A stretch of 41,275 nt of DNA. It comes from a virus. Below are positions 32,214-38,749 of the stretch, piece by piece; positions within the stretch are counted from its first letter, which is position 1; each line of letters starts with the position of its first letter. The translations under genes and the position numbers were made by a program. The stretch covers positions 1 to 41,275 of IMG/VR virus record IMGVR_UViG_3300042924_005417, one strand, 5' to 3'. The notes below the pieces were generated by a model that had not been told where the DNA came from, did no database searches, and worked only from the letters and a program-made list of their open reading frames with translations.

Positions 32214-32217
32214 TCTT

Positions 32218-32445
32218 ATGGCGATAAAAATCATTTACTACTCGGAGGTTATAGATAACTGGGGTAGAACAGAAAGTTCAATGAAAGGTGATATCATCTT
32301 CGCGGCCCTGAACAATGTTGAGGACTGGACTGACGATATGATGTTCGAGGGTGATGACGGTCGCAAGTATTCAATAGATGAGCTTGCAGGTAAAGAAGTT
32401 TGTGTACCAGACATCGGGATATTCACCGTACCAGAAGAAGAATAA
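32218..32445 (+). CDS. Small acidic array protein
   Basis: 75 aa. MAIKIIYYSEVIDNWGRTES, SMKGDIIFAALNNVEDWTDD, MMFEGDDGRKYSIDELAGKE then VCVPDIGIFTVPEEE. Beta-rich small domain. It follows the gene at 31644-32213 by 4 nt and ends at a terminator, so it closes that unit and the main rightward array. Confidence 0.75.
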   Translation: MAIKIIYYSEVIDNWGRTESSMKGDIIFAALNNVEDWTDDMMFEGDDGRKYSIDELAGKEVCVPDIGIFTVPEEE

Positions 32446-32448
32446 TTA

Positions 32449-32478
32449 ACGGGGCTTAAAAGCCCCTTTATTTTTTTA
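32449..32478 (+). terminator. Terminator
   Basis: GGGGCT-TAAA-AGCCCC (32451-32466), then T-rich. Confidence 0.85.
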
Positions 32479-32502
32479 TCTGGGACGTTATATTTATCAT
32501 GG

Positions 32503-32985
32503 ATGGTGAAGTCCCAGATTTTAAATGAGAGATCTTTTGATATAACAGACGGTGAACGATATTTAATTGTCGTGATCACCCCAGATAGATCGTACTCAGT
32601 TTTCACCAGAAAGTACCAGAGCAAACCAGTTGTCTCTGTGGAATTCAAAGAAGCAAAACTTTATAAGGAGCTGAAGACAGCTCAGAATGTTGTGAAGGAA
32701 ATCTTCCAGAACAATGAACACTACCAGGAATCTGTAATAAAGATATTCCAGGTGAAGGATCTATTCGAACCCAGATATTTTGTACAGTATATTAAAAAAG
32801 CTTACATGAATTCTCCTGAGCTTAAGTGTTACATCGACTGGTACGTGATCGGCGAGAACCAGGTTGATACTTATCTGGATTACAGCGAAGCTCAAAAACA
32901 TCTGGACAAATACAAACGCGATCTACTTGAATTCTATTACAGCCAGATCATGAACATCAGGAGCTTCGACTTAAAAAAAATATAA
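32503..32985 (+). CDS. Hypothetical protein outside the cassette system
   Basis: 160 aa. SQILNERSFDITDGERYLIV, VITPDRSYSVFTRKYQSKPV, KELKTAQNVVKEIFQNNEHY, YIDWYVIGENQVDTYLDYSE. A beta sheet front and helical end, no recognised family. It has no -33/-7 pair; a TATTTATC element lies just before it, as at the late-type genes near 1-4 kb. GATC becomes frequent from here, marking a change in sequence composition. The ATG at 32499, in another frame, is not used. Confidence 0.72.
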   Translation: MVKSQILNERSFDITDGERYLIVVITPDRSYSVFTRKYQSKPVVSVEFKEAKLYKELKTAQNVVKEIFQNNEHYQESVIKIFQVKDLFEPRYFVQYIKKAYMNSPELKCYIDWYVIGENQVDTYLDYSEAQKHLDKYKRDLLEFYYSQIMNIRSFDLKKI

Positions 32986-33017
32986 AAAAAAACGGCTCCA
33001 TTTCTGGAACCGTCTCT
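32984..33017. terminator. Bidirectional terminator
   Basis: ACGG-C-TCC (32992-32999) pairs with GGA-A-CCGT (33006-33013), one mismatch; A8 on the left. Convergent genes end on both sides. Confidence 0.7.
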
Positions 33018-33041
33018 TCACCACTAAATCAAAAACAAAAA

Positions 33042-33293
33042 TCAATACTGGTAGTATGTGTATTCAATTGTGTCCCCCACCCTGTAACGGGCATGTTGAG
33101 GATCAACTGTAACTGGAGCTGTGCTGTCCCAGAATTCATATCGGTAGCGCTTCTTGTAATTCAGTGTTGTTGGATCGTACTGTTCGATCGTGTCAACTTT
33201 CTTAATCACATGTGGCACCACATGAATTGACTTCGGTGGTCTCTGGACACACCCTGTCACCAGGACAGTGAATACAAATATTAGTTTACGCAC
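33042..33293 (-). CDS. Small lipoprotein
   Basis: 83 aa from a GTG start: (M)RKLIFVFTVLVTGC is a lipoprotein signal with lipobox V-T-G-C. The mature part (VQRPPKSIHVVPHVIKKVDT, then YKKRYRYEFWDSTAPVTVDP) is basic with a Pro-rich start. The GTG overlaps the stop of the upstream gene at 33286-33519; an ATG at 33308 (MYLPKVRKL) is an equally possible start. Spanin-like or surface function cannot be decided. Confidence 0.7.
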   Translation of the reverse strand: MRKLIFVFTVLVTGCVQRPPKSIHVVPHVIKKVDTIEQYDPTTLNYKKRYRYEFWDSTAPVTVDPQHARYRVGDTIEYTYYQY

Positions 33294-33519
33294 CTTTGGT
33301 AAATACATCTGGGTTTTCAAAATCAGTTTCAGTATCCAGAAACATGAATGAATCCTCCAACTCCTCATCGGTGAGTTTAACATCTTCCGACAAAGAATTC
33401 AGAAAGTCCATTGCTTCCCGTTTGCTGTTGAAATACTTGTAGTCTGTGTTGTCCTCATTCATAAGGTACTCCAAACCATTTAACGATATGCCCTCAATGG
33501 GTCTTCCAATTATTATCAT
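33286..33519 (-). CDS. Small conserved phage protein (MIIIGRPIEGISLNG type)
   Basis: 77 aa. MIIIGRPIEGISLNGLEYLM, NEDNTDYKYFNSKREAMDFL and an acidic tail. The opening is a signature I recall from short hypothetical proteins of Bacteroidota phages (strand, GLEYLL, then a helix after a Y/F-x-S motif). ATG 4 nt after the -7 box. It is co-transcribed with the lipoprotein, overlapping by 8 nt. Confidence 0.75.
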   Translation of the reverse strand: MIIIGRPIEGISLNGLEYLMNEDNTDYKYFNSKREAMDFLNSLSEDVKLTDEELEDSFMFLDTETDFENPDVFTKGA

Positions 33520-33523
33520 ATGA

Positions 33524-33555
33524 CAAAGGTAATTTAAATTTATTTAATATGCAAG
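33524..33555 (-). promoter_or_regulatory. Array promoter, near-symmetric spacer, 4-nt class
   Basis: -33 CTTGCATA, -7 TACCTTTG, spacer core TTAAATAAATTTAA; 4 nt to the ATG at 33519. Confidence 0.85.
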
Positions 33556-33590
33556 AAACTGGGGAAGTTTTTTTCTCCCCCAGTTAATTT
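33555..33590 (-). terminator. Terminator
   Basis: AACTGGGG (33557-33564) pairs with CCCCAGTT (33578-33585); ends the leftward gene at 33598. Confidence 0.8.
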
Positions 33591-33597
33591 TATTACA

Positions 33598-34443
33598 TTA
33601 TTCCCAAGGTGTATCAAAGTTATCGAATGGGTTTTCTGGGAAGCAAGAGTTCTCATCATTCCATTCTTCTTCCGAAATTACATTTCCGTCCTCACCAACA
33701 TAAACTCTTTGTTCAACATTGTAGTTATATACAACGCCATCCAAAACATATTCTGGTTCACCCTCCGCTAACATAAGTTCACCATCCTCGCTGTAAGCAC
33801 AACCCGCGAACCAGTTTCCAGTTTCCATAAACACCAGTTTGAAGTTCAAGTTCGGAAACATTTTGATAACTTTTCCCAACCAGTTGATTGGTGGCGACCA
33901 GGCGGAGTTGAAGTTAATTGTAATATAGTTTTCGTTATCTGTATCGAAACCCATTTCCTCTGACGAGCAATCCCACTTTGTTCCCCAGTTCATAACATTC
34001 CAGTCGTACCAGTTGTCAGTCCCATACTCTTCAATAAGAGCCTCTCGCTTCTCTTCTGTACCATTGGCACATTCAATTAGTTCTGGAATTTCAATTGGTA
34101 TCTTTGCTTCATTCAATTGGTTGTTGATGAAGTCCCTGTCGGTTTTGTCTGTGGTCTCCAGAAGTTTTTTCTCCAGATCAGCGATCAACTCTTGTTGTTT
34201 CTCGATACGATTTTTTGCGTGGTTCACATCCCACTCGTTCACCCATTCACAATCACGAGGTGGTGATATGGTTCTGGAAAGTGGTTCTGGTGTCGGTAAG
34301 TAGTTCGACATTCTCCAGACAAGTTCTGTTTCACCTGTTTTGCTGTAACGCACAGGTTCTTCGGTAATTCCCATTGCAAGGAATTGTTTGAATTCTTTGG
34401 TATCACCCGATACCTCTAAACGATTTTCGCACCAGTTTGGCAT
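33598..34443 (-). CDS. Api92-like ferredoxin-fold protein
   Basis: 281 aa. It opens MPNWCENRLEVSGDTKEFKQ, the signature of the Api92/YubB-type proteins (DUF1281 N-terminus with ferredoxin-like fold). The middle has a long helix (HAKNRIEKQQELIADLEKKL), then NVMNWGTKWD, NFNSAWSPPINWLGKVIKMF, FKLVFMETGNWFAGCA and an acidic beta end, again in family order. These proteins occur on phages and conjugative elements; no enzymatic role is established. Divergent from the GP88-like gene. Confidence 0.88.
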   Translation of the reverse strand: MPNWCENRLEVSGDTKEFKQFLAMGITEEPVRYSKTGETELVWRMSNYLPTPEPLSRTISPPRDCEWVNEWDVNHAKNRIEKQQELIADLEKKLLETTDKTDRDFINNQLNEAKIPIEIPELIECANGTEEKREALIEEYGTDNWYDWNVMNWGTKWDCSSEEMGFDTDNENYITINFNSAWSPPINWLGKVIKMFPNLNFKLVFMETGNWFAGCAYSEDGELMLAEGEPEYVLDGVVYNYNVEQRVYVGEDGNVISEEEWNDENSCFPENPFDNFDTPWE

Positions 34444-34468
34444 AGTATATTGTTTTTGATTTCGAGAG

Positions 34469-34500
34469 CAAATATACACCATATATTTTTAACTCGCAAA
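34469..34500 (-). promoter_or_regulatory. Array promoter
   Basis: -33 TTTGCGAG, -7 TATATTTG; 25 nt to the ATG at 34443. Confidence 0.85.
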
Positions 34501-34530
34501 CTTTATCACAAAAAACTTTTTTCATTTTTA

Positions 34531-34562
34531 TTTGCACATTAAATTTATTGCACTTATCTTTG
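34531..34562 (+). promoter_or_regulatory. Array promoter, divergent partner
   Basis: -33 TTTGCACA, -7 TATCTTTG; 23 nt to the ATG at 34586. Confidence 0.9.
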
Positions 34563-34585
34563 TGTCGAAATCAAAAATAAAAATC

Positions 34586-35329
34586 ATGTTTAATCTAGGG
34601 TACACGTACAAGAAGCCTACCACACTGTTTGGTACGCAGAATGCAAAGACAAAGAAAGGTGAAAAACTGGGGTATACAACCTATATCCTGTATATGTCAC
34701 CAGAAAAACAAAACACGCTTGGCAAGAACATTTGCCCGAAAGCCACAGCAGGCTGTTCGAAGTCATGTCTCTTCACAGCGGGTCGTGGCAAGTTTAGCAA
34801 TGTCATGAAAGGTCGTCTGAATAAGACTGAATACTTTCTTCGTGACAAGGTGAACTTCATGGACGATGTTGTTAAGGAAATTAAAAAGGGTATTAAAAAA
34901 CATGGTGCGGGTGCAATGTGCGTTCGTCTCAATGGTACCTCTGATATTCCTTACGAGAACATTCCAGTGGGTGGTTTTAAAAATGTCATGGAAATGTTTC
35001 CTGATGTGCAATTTTACGATTACACAAAGATCTATTCAAGGTTGACAAAGCAATTGCCTGCGAACTATCACCTTACCTTTTCCAGGGCGGAGACAGAGGA
35101 CAACCAACGCGAAGCGGACAAAGCACTCGCACTTGGTTTCAATGTCGCTGTTGTTTTCGCTGTTAAGGACGAGACAGAACTTCCCGCTGAATACAACAAT
35201 GCAAAGGTTATCAATGGTGACGAGCACGATCTTACTTTCTTACATGGCAATGGTGTTGTCGTGGGGTTGAAAGCAAAGGGTGAAGCAAAGAAAGATGATA
35301 CAGGTTTCGTAGTAAGGGGTTGTAACTAA
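34586..35329 (+). CDS. GP88-like phage protein
   Basis: 247 aa. After NLGYTYKKPTTLFGTQNAKT and LGYTTYILYMSP comes a Cys cluster, NICPKATAGCSKSCLFTAGR (C-x6-C-x3-C), then RLNKTEYFLRDKVNFMDDVV, VRLNGTSDIPYEN, VQFYDYTKIYSRL and YHLTFSRAETEDN. This follows 'gene product 88'-type phage proteins (CPGA..C...C), which are uncharacterised. The conserved Cys cluster could bind iron-sulfur or zinc. Its C-terminal beta part closes with DTGFVVRGCN. Confidence 0.8.
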   Translation: MFNLGYTYKKPTTLFGTQNAKTKKGEKLGYTTYILYMSPEKQNTLGKNICPKATAGCSKSCLFTAGRGKFSNVMKGRLNKTEYFLRDKVNFMDDVVKEIKKGIKKHGAGAMCVRLNGTSDIPYENIPVGGFKNVMEMFPDVQFYDYTKIYSRLTKQLPANYHLTFSRAETEDNQREADKALALGFNVAVVFAVKDETELPAEYNNAKVINGDEHDLTFLHGNGVVVGLKAKGEAKKDDTGFVVRGCN

Positions 35330-35346
35330 CCCCTTATTTTTTTTTG
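35313..35346 (+). terminator. Terminator overlapping a stop codon
   Basis: TAAGGGGTT (35313-35321) pairs with AACCCCTTA (35328-35336); the gene's stop codon is in the hairpin. T9 follows. Confidence 0.85.
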
Positions 35347-35354
35347 CATTCAGA

Positions 35355-35386
35355 CTTGCAAGTTAAATTAAATTCATATACCTTTG
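35355..35386 (+). promoter_or_regulatory. Array promoter, 4-nt class
   Basis: -33 CTTGCAAG, -7 TACCTTTG; 4 nt to the ATG at 35391. Confidence 0.9.
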
Positions 35387-35390
35387 TCAT

Positions 35391-35708
35391 ATGAAAGCAA
35401 AACAAAACAATTATCCAAAGTTTATCATCCGTTGGAACGGTCGATTCCATAAGGGTCTGATAACCGAAGACTTCGTCTTCTACTGTAACTACCAGGAAGG
35501 AGATGATAACGGCAATGTTGAGATGTATCGCAGGGTTGAATCTAACCCGCATGACAGGGACAACAGCGGGCTAGAATTGGTATCGAACAATTACTTTGCT
35601 AGCGTTGGTCTCTTCGAAGCGCTCGAGGCGGGCGTCTGGGAATACATCTCACCAACCATGAAACTGAATTATAAACTAGCAAAAGAAGCGGGACAATTCG
35701 ATGAGTAA
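35391..35708 (+). CDS. First gene of a four-gene operon, unknown
   Basis: 105 aa. KQNNYPKFIIRWNGRFHKGL, ITEDFVFYCNYQEGDDNGNV, LVSNNYFASVGLFEALEAGV, WEYISP. Beta-rich, polar. ATG 4 nt after the -7 box, so the operon mRNA is predicted leaderless. It overlaps the next gene by 8 nt. From here to 36.9 kb the codon use shifts and GATC and GAATTC become very frequent. Confidence 0.75.
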   Translation: MKAKQNNYPKFIIRWNGRFHKGLITEDFVFYCNYQEGDDNGNVEMYRRVESNPHDRDNSGLELVSNNYFASVGLFEALEAGVWEYISPTMKLNYKLAKEAGQFDE

Positions 35709-36012
35709 GAAAGAAAGAAAAATATACGAGACCTCTGTAATATACAGAGGGTACCAGACATTTAAACTGTGCTGGGCCACCTCATATGCTGAAGCTGCCA
35801 GGATCTTGGATGTGGCCCCTAGTTACCTTAAGAATTACGGCCTGTCTTATAAACGCGATCGGGATTTTGACTTCGAGGGTTGTTATGGGTATATCGATTC
35901 AGGTGAGATCATCTTTGGTGAACCAGGACGACCTGATCTGATGAGAAAACTTATGCCATGGGCGGAGTTGACGGAGATCGTTGATACTTATATTAAAGAG
36001 AAATACGAATGA
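35701..36012 (+). CDS. Second gene of the operon, unknown
   Basis: 103 aa. SKKERKIYETSVIYRGYQTF, KLCWATSYAEAARILDVAPS, YLKNYGLSYKR, YGYIDSGEIIFGEPGRPDLM. The central WATSYAEAARILDVAPSYLKNYG looks like a helix-turn-helix, as in 'A.s..eAA..LGvs..yl' DNA-binding motifs. Overlaps neighbours by 8 and 4 nt. A transcription regulator is a reasonable guess. Confidence 0.75.
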   Translation: MSKKERKIYETSVIYRGYQTFKLCWATSYAEAARILDVAPSYLKNYGLSYKRDRDFDFEGCYGYIDSGEIIFGEPGRPDLMRKLMPWAELTEIVDTYIKEKYE

Positions 36013-36374
36013 GACCAGAATTCAAGATATACAGGAATCTACACAGAGACTGTTTCAGTGTGATGAGATGGAACCAGGAGAAGAGAGGGTACCGTCTGTA
36101 TCAGCATGTCAAGGATCTAGAAGCTTACGGCGTAACGTTCAGGGTATCTCAGGCTGGACGGGCCAGGGTTCTGGAGACGAAGCAAAAGAATGTACATGCA
36201 TTCGTATGCTGCCAAGAATTCAAGCTTGCTTCTGGGGCCGCGAACCTGGGTGAGGAGATCTACTACAATCCATACAAGATGGAAACGTTCAGGATCAAGA
36301 GCTCGGACGAATCGATTCTGAATGCAGATTCGGTTATCATGACGAATAATAAATGTTATTTAAATGTGATCTGA
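36009..36374 (+). CDS. Third gene of the operon, unknown
   Basis: 121 aa. RPEFKIYRNLHRDCFSVMRW, RGYRLYQHVKDLEAYGVTFR, VSQAGRARVLETKQKNVHAF, VCCQEFKLASG. Beta-rich and basic, the pattern RNLHxxxFSV...GR.RVLxTKxKNVHAFVxG recalls small phage proteins of the 'hypothetical with RNLHK...FSL' type found near replication genes. Joined to the gene before by ATGA. Confidence 0.75.
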   Translation: MRPEFKIYRNLHRDCFSVMRWNQEKRGYRLYQHVKDLEAYGVTFRVSQAGRARVLETKQKNVHAFVCCQEFKLASGAANLGEEIYYNPYKMETFRIKSSDESILNADSVIMTNNKCYLNVI

Positions 36375-36378
36375 ATTC

Positions 36379-36930
36379 ATGGGCGGAGATGAGAGAAGCG
36401 CGATAGAAGTGATCGCTGAATTCACGTCACCATTTGAGGATTCACTTAACGTGTTAATCCTAGGTGATCATATAGATGATCTTGAGGCTGCTGAAGTAAA
36501 GGCGGCGTTCGATCGAACCAGGAATGAATTCCTGAGTCTGCCATCGGTGGACGAGGAGAAGATGGCCCCGATCAAATATATTAAAATTAATACATCCGAA
36601 TTTTTCAGGGGGAAGATCAGTAATAAAATTAAGAAGGAACCCTGTGTTGTATATCTGGATCACGAGCTCAGCAAAAATGCTTTGAACATCCTCACCAATA
36701 ATAACAGTGAGGTGGATGATCTGGAGGAAATGCTTCTGGAGAAATATCTTTTCGGGATCAACCAGGAAAAATTTATTCTGGATCTCACCAGCTGTCTGGA
36801 TGAAAGGATCGAACTTCTCATGAGTGCCATGGACGCCAGAGCTGGGGAATTCAATTATGTTCTGGTGGAAAAGTATCTGGCGATCTGGATATATGCGCTT
36901 GACGAATTCGCCCCATTTCAGTTCGATTAA
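36379..36930 (+). CDS. Fourth gene of the operon, acidic helical protein
   Basis: 183 aa. SAIEVIAEFTSPFEDSLNVL, DLEAAEVKAAFDRTRNEFLS, APIKYIKINTSEFFRGKISN, DLEEMLLEKYLFGINQEKFI, ERIELLMSAMDARAGEFNYV. Mostly helical, acidic, soluble; no recognised family. The gene contains five GAATTC and about twelve GATC sites, far above the rest of the window. It is followed by a long non-coding region. Confidence 0.72.
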   Translation: MGGDERSAIEVIAEFTSPFEDSLNVLILGDHIDDLEAAEVKAAFDRTRNEFLSLPSVDEEKMAPIKYIKINTSEFFRGKISNKIKKEPCVVYLDHELSKNALNILTNNNSEVDDLEEMLLEKYLFGINQEKFILDLTSCLDERIELLMSAMDARAGEFNYVLVEKYLAIWIYALDEFAPFQFD

Positions 36931-36958
36931 AAAAAAGATAAAAAAAGTTTCAAAAAAA

Positions 36959-36990
36959 CTTGCATAATAAAAAAAGTTGTATTACATTTG
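36959..36990 (+). promoter_or_regulatory. Array promoter without a downstream ORF
   Basis: -33 CTTGCATA, -7 TACATTTG. It drives candidate RNA D. Confidence 0.85.
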
Positions 36991-37076
36991 TAGTCCTTAA
37001 GAGTTCAGGCCTGGGAGGCAACCCTTTCTCTCTGTTTTGTTTTTGATTTCAAAAAGTCCTCCCAGGTTCTGTTCTC

Positions 37077-37214
37077 GAATTCAAGTTTAAGTTTCTACTA
37101 GAATTCAACCCCGTATAATTTTTAGAATTCATATTGCTGGATCTTCCAGAATTCATATCCGTAACTTTTTTAGAATTCATATATAAATAAAAAAGGTGAA
37201 CCCTTTTAGAATTC
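37077..37214 (+). repeat. GAATTC array with 24-bp period
   Basis: GAATTC starts at 37077, 37101, 37125, 37149 and 37173 (exactly 24 bp apart) and again at 37209 (36 bp on). The 18-bp spacers differ. Read in one frame, the unit gives (L/P)-E-F every eight codons, but one stop codon (TAA at 37116) and no start codon argue against translation. Confidence 0.8.
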
Positions 37215-37230
37215 ACCTTTCAGTTTTTTT
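37188..37230. terminator. Bidirectional terminator
   Basis: AAAGGTGAA (37192-37200) pairs with TTCACCTTT (37212-37220); A-rich left, T7 right. It ends RNA D and the leftward gene at 37241. Confidence 0.8.
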
Positions 37231-37240
37231 ATGTATTCAC

Positions 37241-37498
37241 TTATTCGTCATCCGCTTCTTTCTTGCGTCTGGTCTTTCTGGTTGGTAAACCTCTTTTCTC
37301 ACGTATCCTGTCCCTGAGTTCCATCACCTTCAGGATGGCTGTGATCACCGCGATGAAAAGACCGAGGATCACACCGATCAATTGTAGGAGATCTGTTGCA
37401 CTCATGGTGATTGATAACATTGATGATAATATTCCGTATTCAGGTTTTTTAGTTAGTGTATCCGTTAATTGGGTGATGAGTGTGTCCTTCATTTTCAA
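37241..37498 (-). CDS. Single-pass membrane protein with basic tail, holin-like
   Basis: 85 aa. MKMKDTLITQLTDTLTKKPE, then a moderately hydrophobic region (YGILSSMLSITMSATDLLQL) and a clear membrane helix (IGVILGLFIAVITAILKVME), ending in a highly basic tail (LRDRIREKRGLPTRKTRRKK). Size, helix position and basic tail are those of phage holins, but no lysin gene is in the window. No array promoter is present; TATTTATT lies 29 nt upstream. Confidence 0.7.
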   Translation of the reverse strand: MKMKDTLITQLTDTLTKKPEYGILSSMLSITMSATDLLQLIGVILGLFIAVITAILKVMELRDRIREKRGLPTRKTRRKKEADDE

Positions 37499-37595
37499 TA
37501 CTGTTTTTGTTTATTTTTTTGTATACAAATAAATAGTATGAATGAATAGAAAACGCCCGTTGTTAACTCGAATACATTATTTTTTTTTAAAAAAA

Positions 37596-37627
37596 TTTGC
37601 ACATTAAATTTTAATGTGTTATCTTTG
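37596..37627 (+). promoter_or_regulatory. Array promoter, last of the window
   Basis: -33 TTTGCACA, -7 TATCTTTG; 16 nt to the ATG at 37644. Confidence 0.85.
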
Positions 37628-37643
37628 ATTAAATTAAAATAAT

Positions 37644-37937
37644 ATGAATGCAATAAATACAGCCTATACATTGGGTTTGGTCGCCATGTATTTTATCATG
37701 GGCGGAGAATTCACATTCTGGGTGTTCATGACCTCGGTCTTGATCGCACTGATTCCACTGACAACTTCGAACCTGTTATTCGCGACCCCGATCGTGGTTC
37801 TGATCTGGTGTTTCTTTTTCACCAGCAGTACAGTTTACGATTCCGACTTCGCGTGGTTATGCATCCTGTATGCACCCTTCCATTACACCTCATTCATATC
37901 CCATGTCATAGACGCCATCGAGGGCATTTTCGATTAA
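37644..37937 (+). CDS. Small multi-pass membrane protein
   Basis: 97 aa. Membrane segments at NTAYTLGLVAMYFIMGGE, FWVFMTSVLIALIPLTTSNL, LFATPIVVLIWCFFFTSST and possibly AWLCILYAPFHYTSFISHV. Short charged ends only. It has its own promoter and no neighbour on its strand. Function unknown. Confidence 0.72.
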   Translation: MNAINTAYTLGLVAMYFIMGGEFTFWVFMTSVLIALIPLTTSNLLFATPIVVLIWCFFFTSSTVYDSDFAWLCILYAPFHYTSFISHVIDAIEGIFD

Positions 37938-38015
37938 ATTTACGCCGTTTTTTTAATAATTTAAAAAAAATATATCGAAAACTGTCGAGGGGCTCAAATT
38001 TTTTTCACTTGTTCC

Positions 38016-38060
38016 TGGGTGGGAAATGGGATTTTGTGGGGGTAAGTGGGGGATTGTGGG
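38016..38060 (+). other. G-run tract, possible G-quadruplex
   Basis: Six G runs of three to five within 45 bp (GGGTGGG, GGG, GGGGG, GGGGG, GGG). This is in the 277-bp stretch 37938-38214, where I see no gene. Downstream, 38090-38150 has overlapping CAGTGA/CAGTCAG-type short repeats. Confidence 0.65.
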
Positions 38061-38214
38061 AAATAGTGTAAGTAACTGATTATCAGGTAATTCAGTGACT
38101 GTCAGTGAGTTATCTGAATGCACTCATTTTCAGTCAGTTGCGGGTATGTGTGTTTCTCGGCAGAATTCACATGGGATCCTGGGCAATATAATGTAAAATG
38201 AATGCATTTTAAGG

Positions 38215-38511
38215 CTATTTAAGCGCACTTCGTGCTGCTGTGGTAGCCTCTATCATTTTATTGTATTCAATCCACTGAAGGTATGTTTTCTCCTCGAATA
38301 CTCTGGTGTATTTATTACAGTTTTTCACTCCGTACTTCCATACAACCTTCATGATATTTTCATCCTCAGCCAGAGAGCTGTACCATGTGAGTATTCTTTT
38401 TTTACCCTTCATGTATACAAACTCATCTCCTTCTTTCAGACTGTGAATTCCATTCTCAAGCTCCTGAAGAATGAATACACCTTTCATATGATTCACTCTT
38501 ATTGTATTCAC
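38215..38511 (-). CDS. Hypothetical protein, end of the right leftward operon
   Basis: 98 aa. NTIRVNHMKGVFILQELENG, IHSLKEGDEFVYMKGKKRIL, TWYSSLAEDENIMKVVWKYG, then a helix. Beta-rich N-terminus reminiscent of small regulators of the 'GDEF.Y..GK' type; basic. Its ATG overlaps the stop of the gene at 38508-38738 (ATGA). Last gene of the operon that begins beyond the window edge. Confidence 0.72.
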   Translation of the reverse strand: MNTIRVNHMKGVFILQELENGIHSLKEGDEFVYMKGKKRILTWYSSLAEDENIMKVVWKYGVKNCNKYTRVFEEKTYLQWIEYNKMIEATTAARSALK

Positions 38512-38738
38512 TTCTTCTGTACGATATCAATATATTCTTTTAATCTATTCGCAGCCCTCTGACTCGGTTTTCCATTCTCAACCGTGAACAAATACTTCTC
38601 AAAGAAATACCTCAGCGCTTCCACGTCCGATAGTTTTGCATCTGGCAATGTTTCCTTGTTCGATTCCTTACATTCTCCTGTGCAAGATTCCCCACAACTG
38701 TAAAGACATCCTTGCGTTCCTGAATAACCTATACCCAT
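38508..38738 (-). CDS. Small protein with a CxxxCxxxCxxxC ladder
   Basis: 76 aa. Cys at residues 11, 15, 19 and 23 in GCLYSCGESCTGEC are spaced exactly four apart. The rest (DVEALRYFFEKYLFTVENGK, PSQRAANRLKEYIDIVQKK) is a helical domain like small phage proteins with an R-x-A-N-R-L-x-E-Y element. A metal-binding helix is the simplest reading of the ladder. Coupled to the next gene by ATGA. Confidence 0.72.
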   Translation of the reverse strand: MGIGYSGTQGCLYSCGESCTGECKESNKETLPDAKLSDVEALRYFFEKYLFTVENGKPSQRAANRLKEYIDIVQKK

Positions 38739-38749
38739 ATCTTATTATT

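Larger units (their letters stand above)
36995..37230 (+). ncRNA. Candidate structured small RNA D
   Basis: The 310-bp gap 36931-37240 has no ORF. From the promoter, the transcript carries CCTGGGAGG (37010-37018) and its exact complement CCTCCCAGG (37058-37066) enclosing a 39-nt pyrimidine-rich loop. It then continues through the GAATTC array to the terminator at 37188-37230. The length after the hairpin is unusually long for an sRNA of this array, so the RNA may be processed. Confidence 0.5.

Noticed and set aside
37077-37214. CRISPR array interpretation of the GAATTC repeats
   Set aside because: The repeated part is only 6-9 bp, spacers are 18 bp, and no cas gene is near.
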